Below the pieces are notes generated by a model, which did no database searches, had not been told where the DNA came from, and saw only the letters and a list, made by a program, of their open reading frames with translations. A stretch of 9,022 bases of DNA, taken from the NCBI GenBank assembly GCA_945861845.1, contig CAMAWS010000099.1, positions 1 through 9,022 of the forward strand, read 5' to 3'. Below, in pieces: positions 1 through 6,598 of this stretch. The stretch's first letter is position 1; each line of letters begins with the position of its first letter. The DNA comes from Candidatus Sulfopaludibacter sp. SbA3 (GTDB taxonomy: Bacteria > Acidobacteriota > Terriglobia > 20CM-2-55-15). The translations under genes were made by a program, and so were the position numbers.

Positions 1-515
1 TGGCCGGGGAGTGGTACCACATCGTTTACAACCGGGCGTATGGAATGTGGACGGTGTCGCTTCGGCTCGTCAATACGTTCGGGCCGCGTCAACTCGTGAA
101 AGATGCGCGGCAGGGTTTTGTCGGATTGTTCATCAGGAAGGCGATCGAGGGCGAGGAAATCCAGATCTTTGGCGATGGCCAGCAACTGCGCGGATTCAAC
201 TATGTCGACGACGTTGTCGATGCCCTGCTCACTGCCGGAACTAATGAAAAAGCGAAGGGCGACTATTTCAATCTCGGCGGCCCCAGGCCTTTCACAATCC
301 AGAGTTTTGTCGAGTCCCTCCTGCGGCTCACGGGCCGCGGCTCGTATCGCATCGTCCCTTTCCCGGAAGAAAACAAGAGCATCGATATTGGAAGCGTGTA
401 CTCCTCCTGGGCAAAGTTCAATTTCGTAACAGACTGGAGGCCATGCGTGTCGCTGGATGAAGGATTGGCCCGCACGGTCGAGTACTATCAGCGCAACAAC
501 GCGCACTACTGGTAG
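1..515 (+). CDS. NAD-dependent sugar epimerase/dehydratase, 3' part (5' end outside window)
   Basis: This is the C-terminal part of an extended short-chain dehydrogenase acting on a nucleotide sugar. The open frame enters at the left edge with its first whole codon at base 3, so an internal ATG at 45 is not the real start. The NAD-binding Rossmann half and the catalytic Tyr-x-x-x-Lys lie upstream and cannot be seen. What remains is the substrate-binding half: EWYHIVYNRAYG, SLRLVNTFGPRQ, IFGDGQQLRGFNYVDDVVDA and the ending EGLARTVEYY, all typical of UDP-glucose 4-epimerase and dTDP-glucose 4,6-dehydratase relatives. Cytosolic synthesis of an activated sugar for a surface polysaccharide is the likely role, in keeping with the methyltransferase 15 bases downstream and the aminotransferase beyond it. 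The exact substrate cannot be decided from this half. Confidence 0.9.
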   Translation, partial: AGEWYHIVYNRAYGMWTVSLRLVNTFGPRQLVKDARQGFVGLFIRKAIEGEEIQIFGDGQQLRGFNYVDDVVDALLTAGTNEKAKGDYFNLGGPRPFTIQSFVESLLRLTGRGSYRIVPFPEENKSIDIGSVYSSWAKFNFVTDWRPCVSLDEGLARTVEYYQRNNAHYW

Positions 516-530
516 AACATTCACTGATAA

Positions 531-1277
531 ATGAGAGCTGAAGATTACGAACTGCTGTACGAGCTCGAAGAGAGCTACTGGTGGTTCGTGGGCATGAGAG
601 CCATCGCCGACGTCGTGATTCCACAACACCGCGGCGGCGAAAGACTGAGAGCCCTCGATGCCGGCTGCGGAACCGGATTCAACCTTACTTACTACGAATC
701 CGGCGGAAACCACGACCTGTACGGACTCGACATTTCTGCCGATGCCGTTGATGGCGTTCGAAAAAGGGGATTTCGCAAGCTGGCCCAGGCATCCGTTACC
801 GAAATCCCATTTCAATCCGGAGCCTTCGATCTCGTTTTCTCATTTGACGTCGTTTGCCAGATTCCAATCAATACCATCCAACTGGGCATTAGCGAAATGC
901 ACCGGGTTTTAAAGCCCGGCGGATCTCTCTTCATCCGCGTACCGGCGCTGGAGTGGCTGCGTTCTTCGCACGATGAGGAACTGCATACCTTTCATCGATT
1001 CACACGCGAAGAACTGGTGCGGCGCCTCGAAGACGCCGGCTTCGAAGTACGCTGGTCGAGCTATGCGAATACGCTGCTTTTTCCCGTCGTTGTACTCCGG
1101 CGGCTGCTCAAACACATCGGGATTGGACGCGGCACTGACGTCCGGCCATTGCCGGCCGGCCTCGCGTGGCTGGACTCCATATTCCGGACCCTCCTGCTTC
1201 AGGAAGCAAAGATCTTCAAATCCGGGAAGACACTGCCCATCGGACTCTCGGTAATCTGCTACGCGGCGAAGAAATAG
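531..1277 (+). CDS. class I SAM-dependent methyltransferase
   Basis: This 248-residue protein has the fold of a cytosolic S-adenosylmethionine methyltransferase (Methyltransf_11 type). SAM-binding motif I is DAGCGTG at residues 43-49. The acidic residue that binds the ribose follows in GLDIS near residue 67, and MHRVLKPGG marks the late strand region near residue 125. The N-terminal ESYWWFVGMRAI and the later FTREELVRRLEDAGFEV are typical of a subgroup found in polysaccharide clusters. The ATG is 15 bases after the epimerase stop, so the two are probably co-transcribed. No convincing Shine-Dalgarno sequence precedes it, which suggests coupling to the upstream gene. The acceptor is unknown; a sugar or lipid-linked sugar is inferred from the neighbours. 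The gene converges on the aminotransferase, with 41 bases between stop codons. Confidence 0.88.
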   Translation: MRAEDYELLYELEESYWWFVGMRAIADVVIPQHRGGERLRALDAGCGTGFNLTYYESGGNHDLYGLDISADAVDGVRKRGFRKLAQASVTEIPFQSGAFDLVFSFDVVCQIPINTIQLGISEMHRVLKPGGSLFIRVPALEWLRSSHDEELHTFHRFTREELVRRLEDAGFEVRWSSYANTLLFPVVVLRRLLKHIGIGRGTDVRPLPAGLAWLDSIFRTLLLQEAKIFKSGKTLPIGLSVICYAAKK

Positions 1278-1318
1278 TTGATGGTGCCCGGTCATGGACC
1301 GCGCAAAGCCATGCTTGG

Positions 1319-2389
1319 CTATGTGAAGAATCCGCGAACCGCGTCGATCACGCGATTCACATCGCCGTCCGAAATGCTTCCGTGAATTGGAAGGCTCAGG
1401 ACACGCGAACAGAATGCGTCGGCTCTTGGACAGCGCGCAGGGGCAAACTCGGCGAAAGCCTTTTGCCGGGGCAGAGGAATCGGATAGTGCACAAGAGTTG
1501 GTATGTCACGTTCCGCGAGGTACGCGTGAAGCCCATCCCGCTCGGGAGTCGTCACAACAAAAAGATGGTAGTTGCTCTTCCCTGTTTCCACTTGAAGCTT
1601 GATCGGCAGCTCTTGAAACGCCTCGCGGTAGGTTGCAGCAGCCGCCCGGCGGCGAAGGTTCCACTCGTCGAGCTTCTTCAGCTTCACCCTGAGGATGGCT
1701 GCGTGGAGATCGTCCAGGCGGCTGTTCTCCCCGATGACTTCCGAATTGTAGTTTTCCCTTTGCCCATAATTCCGAAGCATACGGCAGCGCTCGGCCAAGG
1801 GCGCTTGCGATGTGACAAGCATTCCGCCATCACCGTAGGTTCCGAGGTTCTTCGTGGGATAGAAGCTGAATGCGGCAAGCTCTCCGAACGAACCGCAGCG
1901 TCCCCAGTTCGCATCGCTGCCATGCGCCTGGGAGGCATCCTCGATCATCGTTATGCCCGTCTTAGAGAGTTCCTTCAATCGAGCCGGCATCCCATAAAGG
2001 TGGACCGGAACAATCGCTTTCGTGCGGCGGGTCGCCAGTTCCTGCGCAATTGCGGGATCCATCATGAAATCGTCCGGTGAAATGTCCGCGAATACCGGCC
2101 TCGCCCCAATCAATGCCACAGCCATTGCCGTCGCCGGCGCGCTCACCGCGGGCACGAGCACCTCGTCGCCGGGTTCCACGCCAACCGCACGAAGGCCGAT
2201 CGAAAGCGCGCTGGTGGCCGAGCCGACGGCTATACCATTTGCTGCGCGGCAGTAGCGCGCAAACTCTTCTTCGAAATGCTCGACTGCCGGCCCAAGGATG
2301 TAGCGCCCGCTTTCGAAAACCTGCCCAATGACGGAGTCCAGTTCGTTTCGCAGCAATCCGTACTGAAGCCGGACGTCGTTAAACTCCAT
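1319..2389 (-). CDS. DegT/DnrJ/EryC1/StrS-family PLP sugar aminotransferase
   Basis: This is a 356-residue fold-type I PLP enzyme that would transfer an amino group to a keto-sugar nucleotide. The start chosen is the ATG at 2389, which overlaps the TGA of the upstream glycosyltransferase by one base (TGATG). A TTG one codon earlier is possible, and GGAAGG lies at workable spacing before either. Family marks in order are GSATSALSIGLRA (PLP phosphate region), PVHLYGMPA, EDASQAHG with the Asp that pairs with the PLP nitrogen (residue 151), and SFYPTKNLGTYGDGG with the Schiff-base Lys at 180. The C-terminal HYPIPLPRQ recalls 3-keto-sugar aminotransferases such as FdtB/QdtB, but that assignment is only suggestive. 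The length is normal for the family. Coupled translation with the glycosyltransferase supports a role in making an amino sugar for the same surface glycan. Confidence 0.9.
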   Translation of the reverse strand: MEFNDVRLQYGLLRNELDSVIGQVFESGRYILGPAVEHFEEEFARYCRAANGIAVGSATSALSIGLRAVGVEPGDEVLVPAVSAPATAMAVALIGARPVFADISPDDFMMDPAIAQELATRRTKAIVPVHLYGMPARLKELSKTGITMIEDASQAHGSDANWGRCGSFGELAAFSFYPTKNLGTYGDGGMLVTSQAPLAERCRMLRNYGQRENYNSEVIGENSRLDDLHAAILRVKLKKLDEWNLRRRAAAATYREAFQELPIKLQVETGKSNYHLFVVTTPERDGLHAYLAERDIPTLVHYPIPLPRQKAFAEFAPARCPRADAFCSRVLSLPIHGSISDGDVNRVIDAVRGFFT

Positions 2390-3990
2390 CAATGCGCGCC
2401 TTCCGTGGGTACAAATTCAAAATCGAGCACGCGAAACGGCGGATCGTCTTCCGCGATATCCGTGTAAAACACCTGGGTACCTCCACTGAGAGCCCTGGCC
2501 TTCGACAACGCCTGGTGAAACGGCCCGTTCTGTTCGAGAAGCCATAGAACCCGCCCCCCCCTGGGCACAGGGACTGTCACCAGCGCCCCGTTTCTCGTCT
2601 CCAGGTACTGGTCCCTCTGTATCCGCTGGGCCATACGCGGCATCTTCTGGTCGGCCACTATCCATATTTCCTGGTCCGGCAAATAGTAGCGAGCGATGCG
2701 CCAATTGGTGAACCACTGCTGGTAATGGATATCCGTTGAAACAATGAGTGTCGGACGATCCGCCGCCTTGAAGGTTTCCAATTCCTTCAAACCCACCGCA
2801 GTCGTTTGATCGAGCCAGCGGATTCCGCTGAGCGAAGTCTCAAACGTTGCAAAGGAGAGCACGTTCCTGATCCGTTGAAAACCACCTGTGCCCGCCGCGG
2901 CGTCGGGTAAATCAAAGAAATTGAGAAACAACATCAGGCTGAACACCAGTGCGGCGGACAAGCCGAGTTCACGTCTCTCGATGGGCCTGAATGCCACGCT
3001 GAGCACGTAAGCGCCGAGGATGCACAAGGCAGGTGTCGCAAACAGCGTGTGGCCGGGCGCAGCCATATGAGTAAGCGCCTGGACGATCAGGCCCGGGATG
3101 AGCCAGGCCACCATGAAGAGACCCGGCGCGCTCAACAGCTTTTCGCGAGAGTCCGACCTTGCGAAAAACGGCGCAGCCCATAACCAGACGACTACCGCGA
3201 GACCATTCCATATGACGAGACGGCTAATCTGACGAGCCCATCCCTGCTGGGTCGCCCCGAGCAGTACCGATTCGGAGACAGATTGTTCCAGCGCGTAACC
3301 GGCTATCAGACCATACAGCTCCGCCGGCCCTCCTACTGCGAAGGCCAGCGCTCCGACCCAGGCCAGAACGATGGCGCCGATGATGGCGCAGCCTTTGATC
3401 AACGAGGATGCCGAGCGGGTTCCAACCCAGGCCGATACCAACCAAACGGGAAACAACAGGGGCAATAAGTCCGGACGAAATCCGCTGCCGACGCCGAGCG
3501 CAATAGCGCCCCACAACAGAAATTGCTTCTCGCCGTTCCAACATCGCCACGAACAGTACGCGGTGATCAAAGAGAACAGCGCAAGGTATTGCCGCAGCGG
3601 ACCGTCCAGGGCGGAGAACCAGAACACGGGATTCACGAGAAGAAGCAATACTGCGGCCTTGCCTGCCCACGGCGAAAACATTCGCCTGCCTAACCCGAAC
3701 GCGAATGGAAGACAGATAGCGCTCACGAGCACGGAAATAAGCACAAAAGTCACTGCAGGGTCGCGAACAATAAAATTGACGATCCGCGCCGTCCCCACAA
3801 AAAACGGGTAGCCTGGCGGCTGCGGCTGGTGCACGAGGGGGTTGAAATTTTCCAGCGAAAACGCGAGGTTGACGTTGTCAATGGAGAGATACCGCGCCGC
3901 TGCGGGGATGCGCGTCAGCAAAAGGATGGCAATGATGATCAGCCAGAAGAAACGATTGTCCTCTCGCAAAGTCGTGTCGGTCATAGGCAT
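2389..3990 (-). CDS. multi-pass membrane glycosyltransferase, GT39/ArnT-like
   Basis: This integral membrane protein of about 533 residues resembles the PMT/ArnT/GT39 superfamily, which moves sugar from a polyprenyl-phosphate donor on the outer face of the inner membrane. A first helix (FFWLIIIAILLL) precedes an outer loop with acidic DNVNLAF and HQPQPPGYP. The loop Asp is the expected catalytic type. GPLRQYLALFSLI, SGFRPDLLPLLFP and several further hydrophobic segments follow, with a soluble C-terminal region after about residue 400. The start is uncertain: the frame is open to a GTG at 4011, with ATGs at 3990 and 3984, and none has a Shine-Dalgarno sequence. I chose 3990. It is the first gene of a two-gene unit, with its stop overlapping the aminotransferase start. 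The REP-like element lies just upstream. The transferred sugar is unknown. Confidence 0.82.
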   Translation of the reverse strand: MPMTDTTLREDNRFFWLIIIAILLLTRIPAAARYLSIDNVNLAFSLENFNPLVHQPQPPGYPFFVGTARIVNFIVRDPAVTFVLISVLVSAICLPFAFGLGRRMFSPWAGKAAVLLLLVNPVFWFSALDGPLRQYLALFSLITAYCSWRCWNGEKQFLLWGAIALGVGSGFRPDLLPLLFPVWLVSAWVGTRSASSLIKGCAIIGAIVLAWVGALAFAVGGPAELYGLIAGYALEQSVSESVLLGATQQGWARQISRLVIWNGLAVVVWLWAAPFFARSDSREKLLSAPGLFMVAWLIPGLIVQALTHMAAPGHTLFATPALCILGAYVLSVAFRPIERRELGLSAALVFSLMLFLNFFDLPDAAAGTGGFQRIRNVLSFATFETSLSGIRWLDQTTAVGLKELETFKAADRPTLIVSTDIHYQQWFTNWRIARYYLPDQEIWIVADQKMPRMAQRIQRDQYLETRNGALVTVPVPRGGRVLWLLEQNGPFHQALSKARALSGGTQVFYTDIAEDDPPFRVLDFEFVPTEGAH

Positions 3991-4061
3991 TCTGGGGCGG
4001 GAGCGTAGCACAGGAATCGTGAAGTTTGTAGCCGCGGCATAAAAGGCGTGTTACCAACAAG

Positions 4062-4167
4062 CCCTCACCCGCCGCTTCGCGGCACCCTCTCCCGGAGGGA
4101 GAGGGACAAACCCCACTATATGTCCTTCTCCCCCCGGGAGAAGGTGGCCCGAAGGGCCGGATGAGGG
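4062..4167. repeat. REP/BIME-like inverted repeat with four nested hairpins
   Basis: Two 47-base arms (4062-4108 and 4121-4167) are imperfect inverted copies separated by a 12-base spacer. Each arm also folds on itself twice. The left arm has GCCGC/GCGGC around TTC (4071-4083) and a perfect 9-bp stem CCCTCTCCC/GGGAGAGGG (4085-4105). The right arm has CCTTCTCCC/GGGAGAAGG (4124-4144) and GGCCC/GGGCC around GAA (4146-4158). The CCCTCAYCCG termini match a widespread bacterial intergenic palindrome class. The element ends directly at the TAA of the FGGY kinase (complement of 4168-4170). It could therefore stop transcription or protect the kinase mRNA 3' end, although there is no clear U-tract. No RAYT transposase is in the window. 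Confidence 0.85.
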
Positions 4168-5568
4168 TTAAAACTCACCGGCACGCGCACGCAAAACCTT
4201 ATATTTTTCGAAACGATCGCGGAGTCCTGAATCTTCCATGCGCGGCACGAGTTCGGTATGCAGCGAAGGAACTTCCAGACCCAGCGCCGGAAAAGCGCAT
4301 ATTGCCGCCCCGCGAAGGGTTGCCAATCCCGGCGCCAGGGGCATTCTTACATGGACATCGACAACAGCGCCAAGGACACGCGCCGCAGAGTGCTCCAGGA
4401 ATCCGTTTCCTGACAAGACGATCGCGTCAGGCTTAATCCCCGAGACTTCCTGAAGGATTTCCACATACTGCGCCAGGTTGAACACCACTCCCTCCATGAC
4501 AGACTGCGCGGCGTCCGCAGCCGTATGCACCGATCTCAGCCCATGCCAGCTCCCGGTCAGCCGCGGATTCCAATCCGGCGAACGCTCCCCATACAGGAAC
4601 GGGAGAAAGATCGGCACGTTCGGCCGGGACTCATTCGCTGCATTGCCAAAAAGAGAACGGCACCAGTCGAGCACGTTGCCGCCGTTGCTGCTGGCGCAGC
4701 CGAGTAGATATGACCGGTCGTCGGCTTTGTAGCAGAACGTTCCGGCGCGGGGATCGAGCACCGCTTGAGTCAATGCCTGCCGCGCGCTGCCAGAGGTGCC
4801 GAGCGTCATCGCGATGCGTTCCGGCCGCGCGCAGCCCGATCCCAGCGTGGCGAGGAAGCCGTCGCCGGAGCCGTTAACGACCGGAGTTCCCGCAGGTAGC
4901 CCGAACTCGACGGCCGCCCCGCTGGAAACCTTGCCGATCACGCGTTCTCTTCCGGAAACGGATGGAAGAGCCCCGGGCCTGATGCCAATCAGCGATAGCA
5001 GAGCCGGGTCCCAGTCCCCGTCCCTGATGTTGTACAGTCCCGAGGCCGATGCCATTCCGTGGTCCTCGGCCCATACGCCTGTCAGCTTGTGCACCAGCAG
5101 CGCCTTCACCGACACAACCTTCGCCGCACGCGCGGCCAGTCCAGGCTCGGCAAGGAATAGCGAGGCGAGCTTGAAAACCGGAAACATGGGATGGAAGTGG
5201 CAGCCGGTCCGTTCGTGGAACCCTGTGCCCAGCCGGGAGCGAACAAACTCCACGCCATTTTCGCCGCGCCGGTCAAGCCAGGTATAGACGGGGGACAAAG
5301 GCCGGCCGGCGGCATCGAGGACGACACAGTTGTGCATGAACGAGGCAATGCTTATTGCATCGATCACATCGGCCGATTCAGTGATTTGGAGGCCAGCTAT
5401 TGTCTCCCTGAATACCGATGTGACGGTCTCCACTGCAAATGACGCCGCGCCCGCTTCATCGAGATTGAGGCGCCATGCTTTCTTGTGGAGGCCTGACGGT
5501 TCCAGCGCGGAATTGTAAAAGGCTGCAGCGATTCCACCGGAAGAAATGTCGAATGAGAGCACTGCCAT
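4168..5568 (-). CDS. FGGY-family carbohydrate kinase, probable gluconokinase
   Basis: This 466-residue cytosolic sugar kinase would use ATP to phosphorylate gluconate to 6-phosphogluconate. The N-terminal FDISSGG is the ATP phosphate-binding loop. TWLDRRG (residues 96-102) and MASASGLYNI (172-181) are substrate-domain marks, and NGSGDGFLATLG carries the likely catalytic Asp at 236. MTLGTSGSAR and FLPFLYGERSPDWNP resemble gluconokinases among FGGY enzymes. The adjacent 6-phosphogluconate dehydrogenase supports that substrate. The late adenosine-binding segment is unusual: it reads LSGNGFLEHSAARVLGAVVD, where relatives typically have SGGF followed by Trp and ADV. Xylulokinase or another FGGY activity is the alternative. 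The protein is slightly shorter than the usual 490-510 residues. The ATG at 5568 has no visible Shine-Dalgarno sequence. It lies 41 bases after the dehydrogenase stop, so a two-gene operon is likely. Confidence 0.85.
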   Translation of the reverse strand: MAVLSFDISSGGIAAAFYNSALEPSGLHKKAWRLNLDEAGAASFAVETVTSVFRETIAGLQITESADVIDAISIASFMHNCVVLDAAGRPLSPVYTWLDRRGENGVEFVRSRLGTGFHERTGCHFHPMFPVFKLASLFLAEPGLAARAAKVVSVKALLVHKLTGVWAEDHGMASASGLYNIRDGDWDPALLSLIGIRPGALPSVSGRERVIGKVSSGAAVEFGLPAGTPVVNGSGDGFLATLGSGCARPERIAMTLGTSGSARQALTQAVLDPRAGTFCYKADDRSYLLGCASSNGGNVLDWCRSLFGNAANESRPNVPIFLPFLYGERSPDWNPRLTGSWHGLRSVHTAADAAQSVMEGVVFNLAQYVEILQEVSGIKPDAIVLSGNGFLEHSAARVLGAVVDVHVRMPLAPGLATLRGAAICAFPALGLEVPSLHTELVPRMEDSGLRDRFEKYKVLRARAGEF

Positions 5569-5581
5569 AATGAGATGGTGC

Positions 5582-5605
5582 GATGACGCAATGACGCGAT
5601 GACGC
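5582..5605. repeat. three direct copies of an 8-bp unit (RATGACGC)
   Basis: GATGACGC, AATGACGC and GATGACGC follow each other without gaps at 5582-5589, 5590-5597 and 5598-5605. They occupy most of the 41-base gap between the dehydrogenase stop and the kinase start. A related ATGACGG lies inside the dehydrogenase end at 5623-5629. The repeat replaces the place where a Shine-Dalgarno sequence for the kinase would be expected. It may be a slippage tract or a binding site; the sequence does not say which. Confidence 0.8.
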
Positions 5606-5609
5606 GCGC

Positions 5610-6518
5610 TCAGCTTTTGGTCATGACGGAATGGCCGCCAAACTTCTTGCGCATGACCGCCAGCAGGCGGCTGGAAAAAGAATCCCGGTCCCGCGACCGC
5701 AATCGTTCAATAAGCGACAGGCTGATCACAGGCGCCGGCACGTCCTGCTCGATGCATTCGGCCACCATCCAGCGGCCCTCGCCCGAGTCTTCAACATGGG
5801 GCTGGATGCCCGACAGGCCGGGATTCTCGCGAAGCGCATCGCTCGTAAGGTCGAGCAGCCAGGAGCGGACAACGCTGCCGTGCCTCCAGAGTTCGGCAAT
5901 CTGCGGAAGGTCAAACGAATACCGGTTCGTGCGGCTCAGCAGCGCAAAACCCTCGGCGTAAGACTGCATCAAACCGTACTCGATTCCATTGTGGACCATT
6001 TTGGCAAAGTGCCCCGCGCCGGAGCCGCCCACGTGCGCCCAACCGCGATCGGCGGCCGGCGCAAGCGTCGAGAAAATCGGGCGAAGCCGCTCGACAGGCT
6101 CTTTGCCGCCGCCGATCATGAGGCAATAACCTTCCCGAAGCCCCCAGATGCCTCCGCTCGTTCCAACATCGATAAAATGGATGCCACGCTCTTTGAAAGC
6201 GCCGGCGCGCGCGATGCTTTCCTTGAAATTGGAATTTCCGCCATCCAGCACGATGTCGCCTGTTTCAGCAGAAGAAAGCAACGCCGACATGGTTTCCTCG
6301 ACTGCTCCGCCGGCAGGAACCATCACCCAGATCGCGCGCGGCTTCTTGAGGCCACTGACGAGCGCCGCGAGGGAATCCGCGGCAACGGCCCCTTTTCCAA
6401 CAACGCGGTCAACAGCGGCGGTATCACGATCGAAAACCATAATGCGGTGGCCGCCTGCGAGCAATCGCTCGCTCATGTTTGCGCCCATCCTGCCGAGCCC
6501 GATGATGCCTAATTCCAT
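5610..6518 (-). CDS. gnd: 6-phosphogluconate dehydrogenase, decarboxylating, short GndA type
   Basis: This 302-residue enzyme oxidises and decarboxylates 6-phosphogluconate to ribulose 5-phosphate with NAD(P). The N-terminal GLGRMG is the dinucleotide-binding turn. Asp30 at the end of the second strand (VFDRD) would suit NAD rather than NADP, as in the short GndA/YqeC class. DVGTSGGIWG (residues 117-126) forms the substrate site. GAGHFAKMVHNGIEYG carries the catalytic Lys at 173 and Glu at 180, with Asn177. The ending DSFSSRLLAVMRKKFGGH is typical of the class. The length matches the short, roughly 300-residue form, not the 470-residue Gnd. I use the ATG at 6518, which gives the family-typical MELGIIG start; a TTG nine bases upstream is less likely. 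It is the first gene of a pair with the kinase and is divergent from the rhomboid gene. Confidence 0.92.
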   Translation of the reverse strand: MELGIIGLGRMGANMSERLLAGGHRIMVFDRDTAAVDRVVGKGAVAADSLAALVSGLKKPRAIWVMVPAGGAVEETMSALLSSAETGDIVLDGGNSNFKESIARAGAFKERGIHFIDVGTSGGIWGLREGYCLMIGGGKEPVERLRPIFSTLAPAADRGWAHVGGSGAGHFAKMVHNGIEYGLMQSYAEGFALLSRTNRYSFDLPQIAELWRHGSVVRSWLLDLTSDALRENPGLSGIQPHVEDSGEGRWMVAECIEQDVPAPVISLSLIERLRSRDRDSFSSRLLAVMRKKFGGHSVMTKS

Positions 6519-6526
6519 AGCGCTCA

Positions 6527-6556
6527 ACTATAAGCTGTGACCGGCAATTCCCACAA
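6527..6556 (-). promoter_or_regulatory. candidate promoter for the gnd-kinase pair
   Basis: On the minus strand, TTGTGG (6556-6551) and TATAGT (6532-6527) are separated by 18 bases and resemble -35 and -10 boxes. The -10-like box ends eight bases before the ATG at 6518. The predicted transcript would then begin only one to three bases before the start codon, which fits the absence of a Shine-Dalgarno sequence. This is inferred from consensus matching alone. Confidence 0.4.
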
Positions 6557-6563
6557 TGCATGC

Positions 6564-6592
6564 TTGACAGAACATCCGCTACGGTGTCGAAT
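6564..6592 (+). promoter_or_regulatory. candidate promoter for the rhomboid gene
   Basis: TTGACA at 6564-6569 is a perfect -35 box, followed after 17 bases by TCGAAT at 6587-6592, a four-of-six -10 match. The predicted transcript start falls near 6598-6600, on the ATG at 6599, giving a leaderless message. This argues against the alternative ATG at 6560, which lies upstream of the promoter. It rests on consensus matching only. Confidence 0.45.
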
Positions 6593-6598
6593 TCTTCG

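Noticed and set aside
1289..1320. Two short hairpins (CGGTC-ATG-GACCG and AGCCA-TGCT-TGGCT) in the convergent gap, possible bidirectional terminator
   Set aside because: Each stem is only five pairs and neither is followed by a T-run in either direction. The second overlaps a stop codon. Chance is an adequate explanation.
1166..2080. 304-codon open frame on the + strand
   Set aside because: It lies antisense to the aminotransferase, whose full set of PLP motifs is intact. Its own translation has no recognisable domain and biased composition, so it is a shadow frame.
3224..3670. 148-codon minus-strand frame inside the GT39-like gene
   Set aside because: It is an alternate frame of the membrane protein, Arg-rich and lacking any domain or ribosome binding site.
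4012..4061. Possible promoter upstream of the GT39-like gene (TACAAA-like -10 on the minus strand)
   Set aside because: No -35 partner at acceptable spacing was found, and the start codon of the gene is itself uncertain.
4062..4167. CRISPR repeat or insertion-sequence end
   Set aside because: There are only two inverted arms, no spacer series, no transposase frame and no target duplication. A REP/BIME-like palindrome explains it better.
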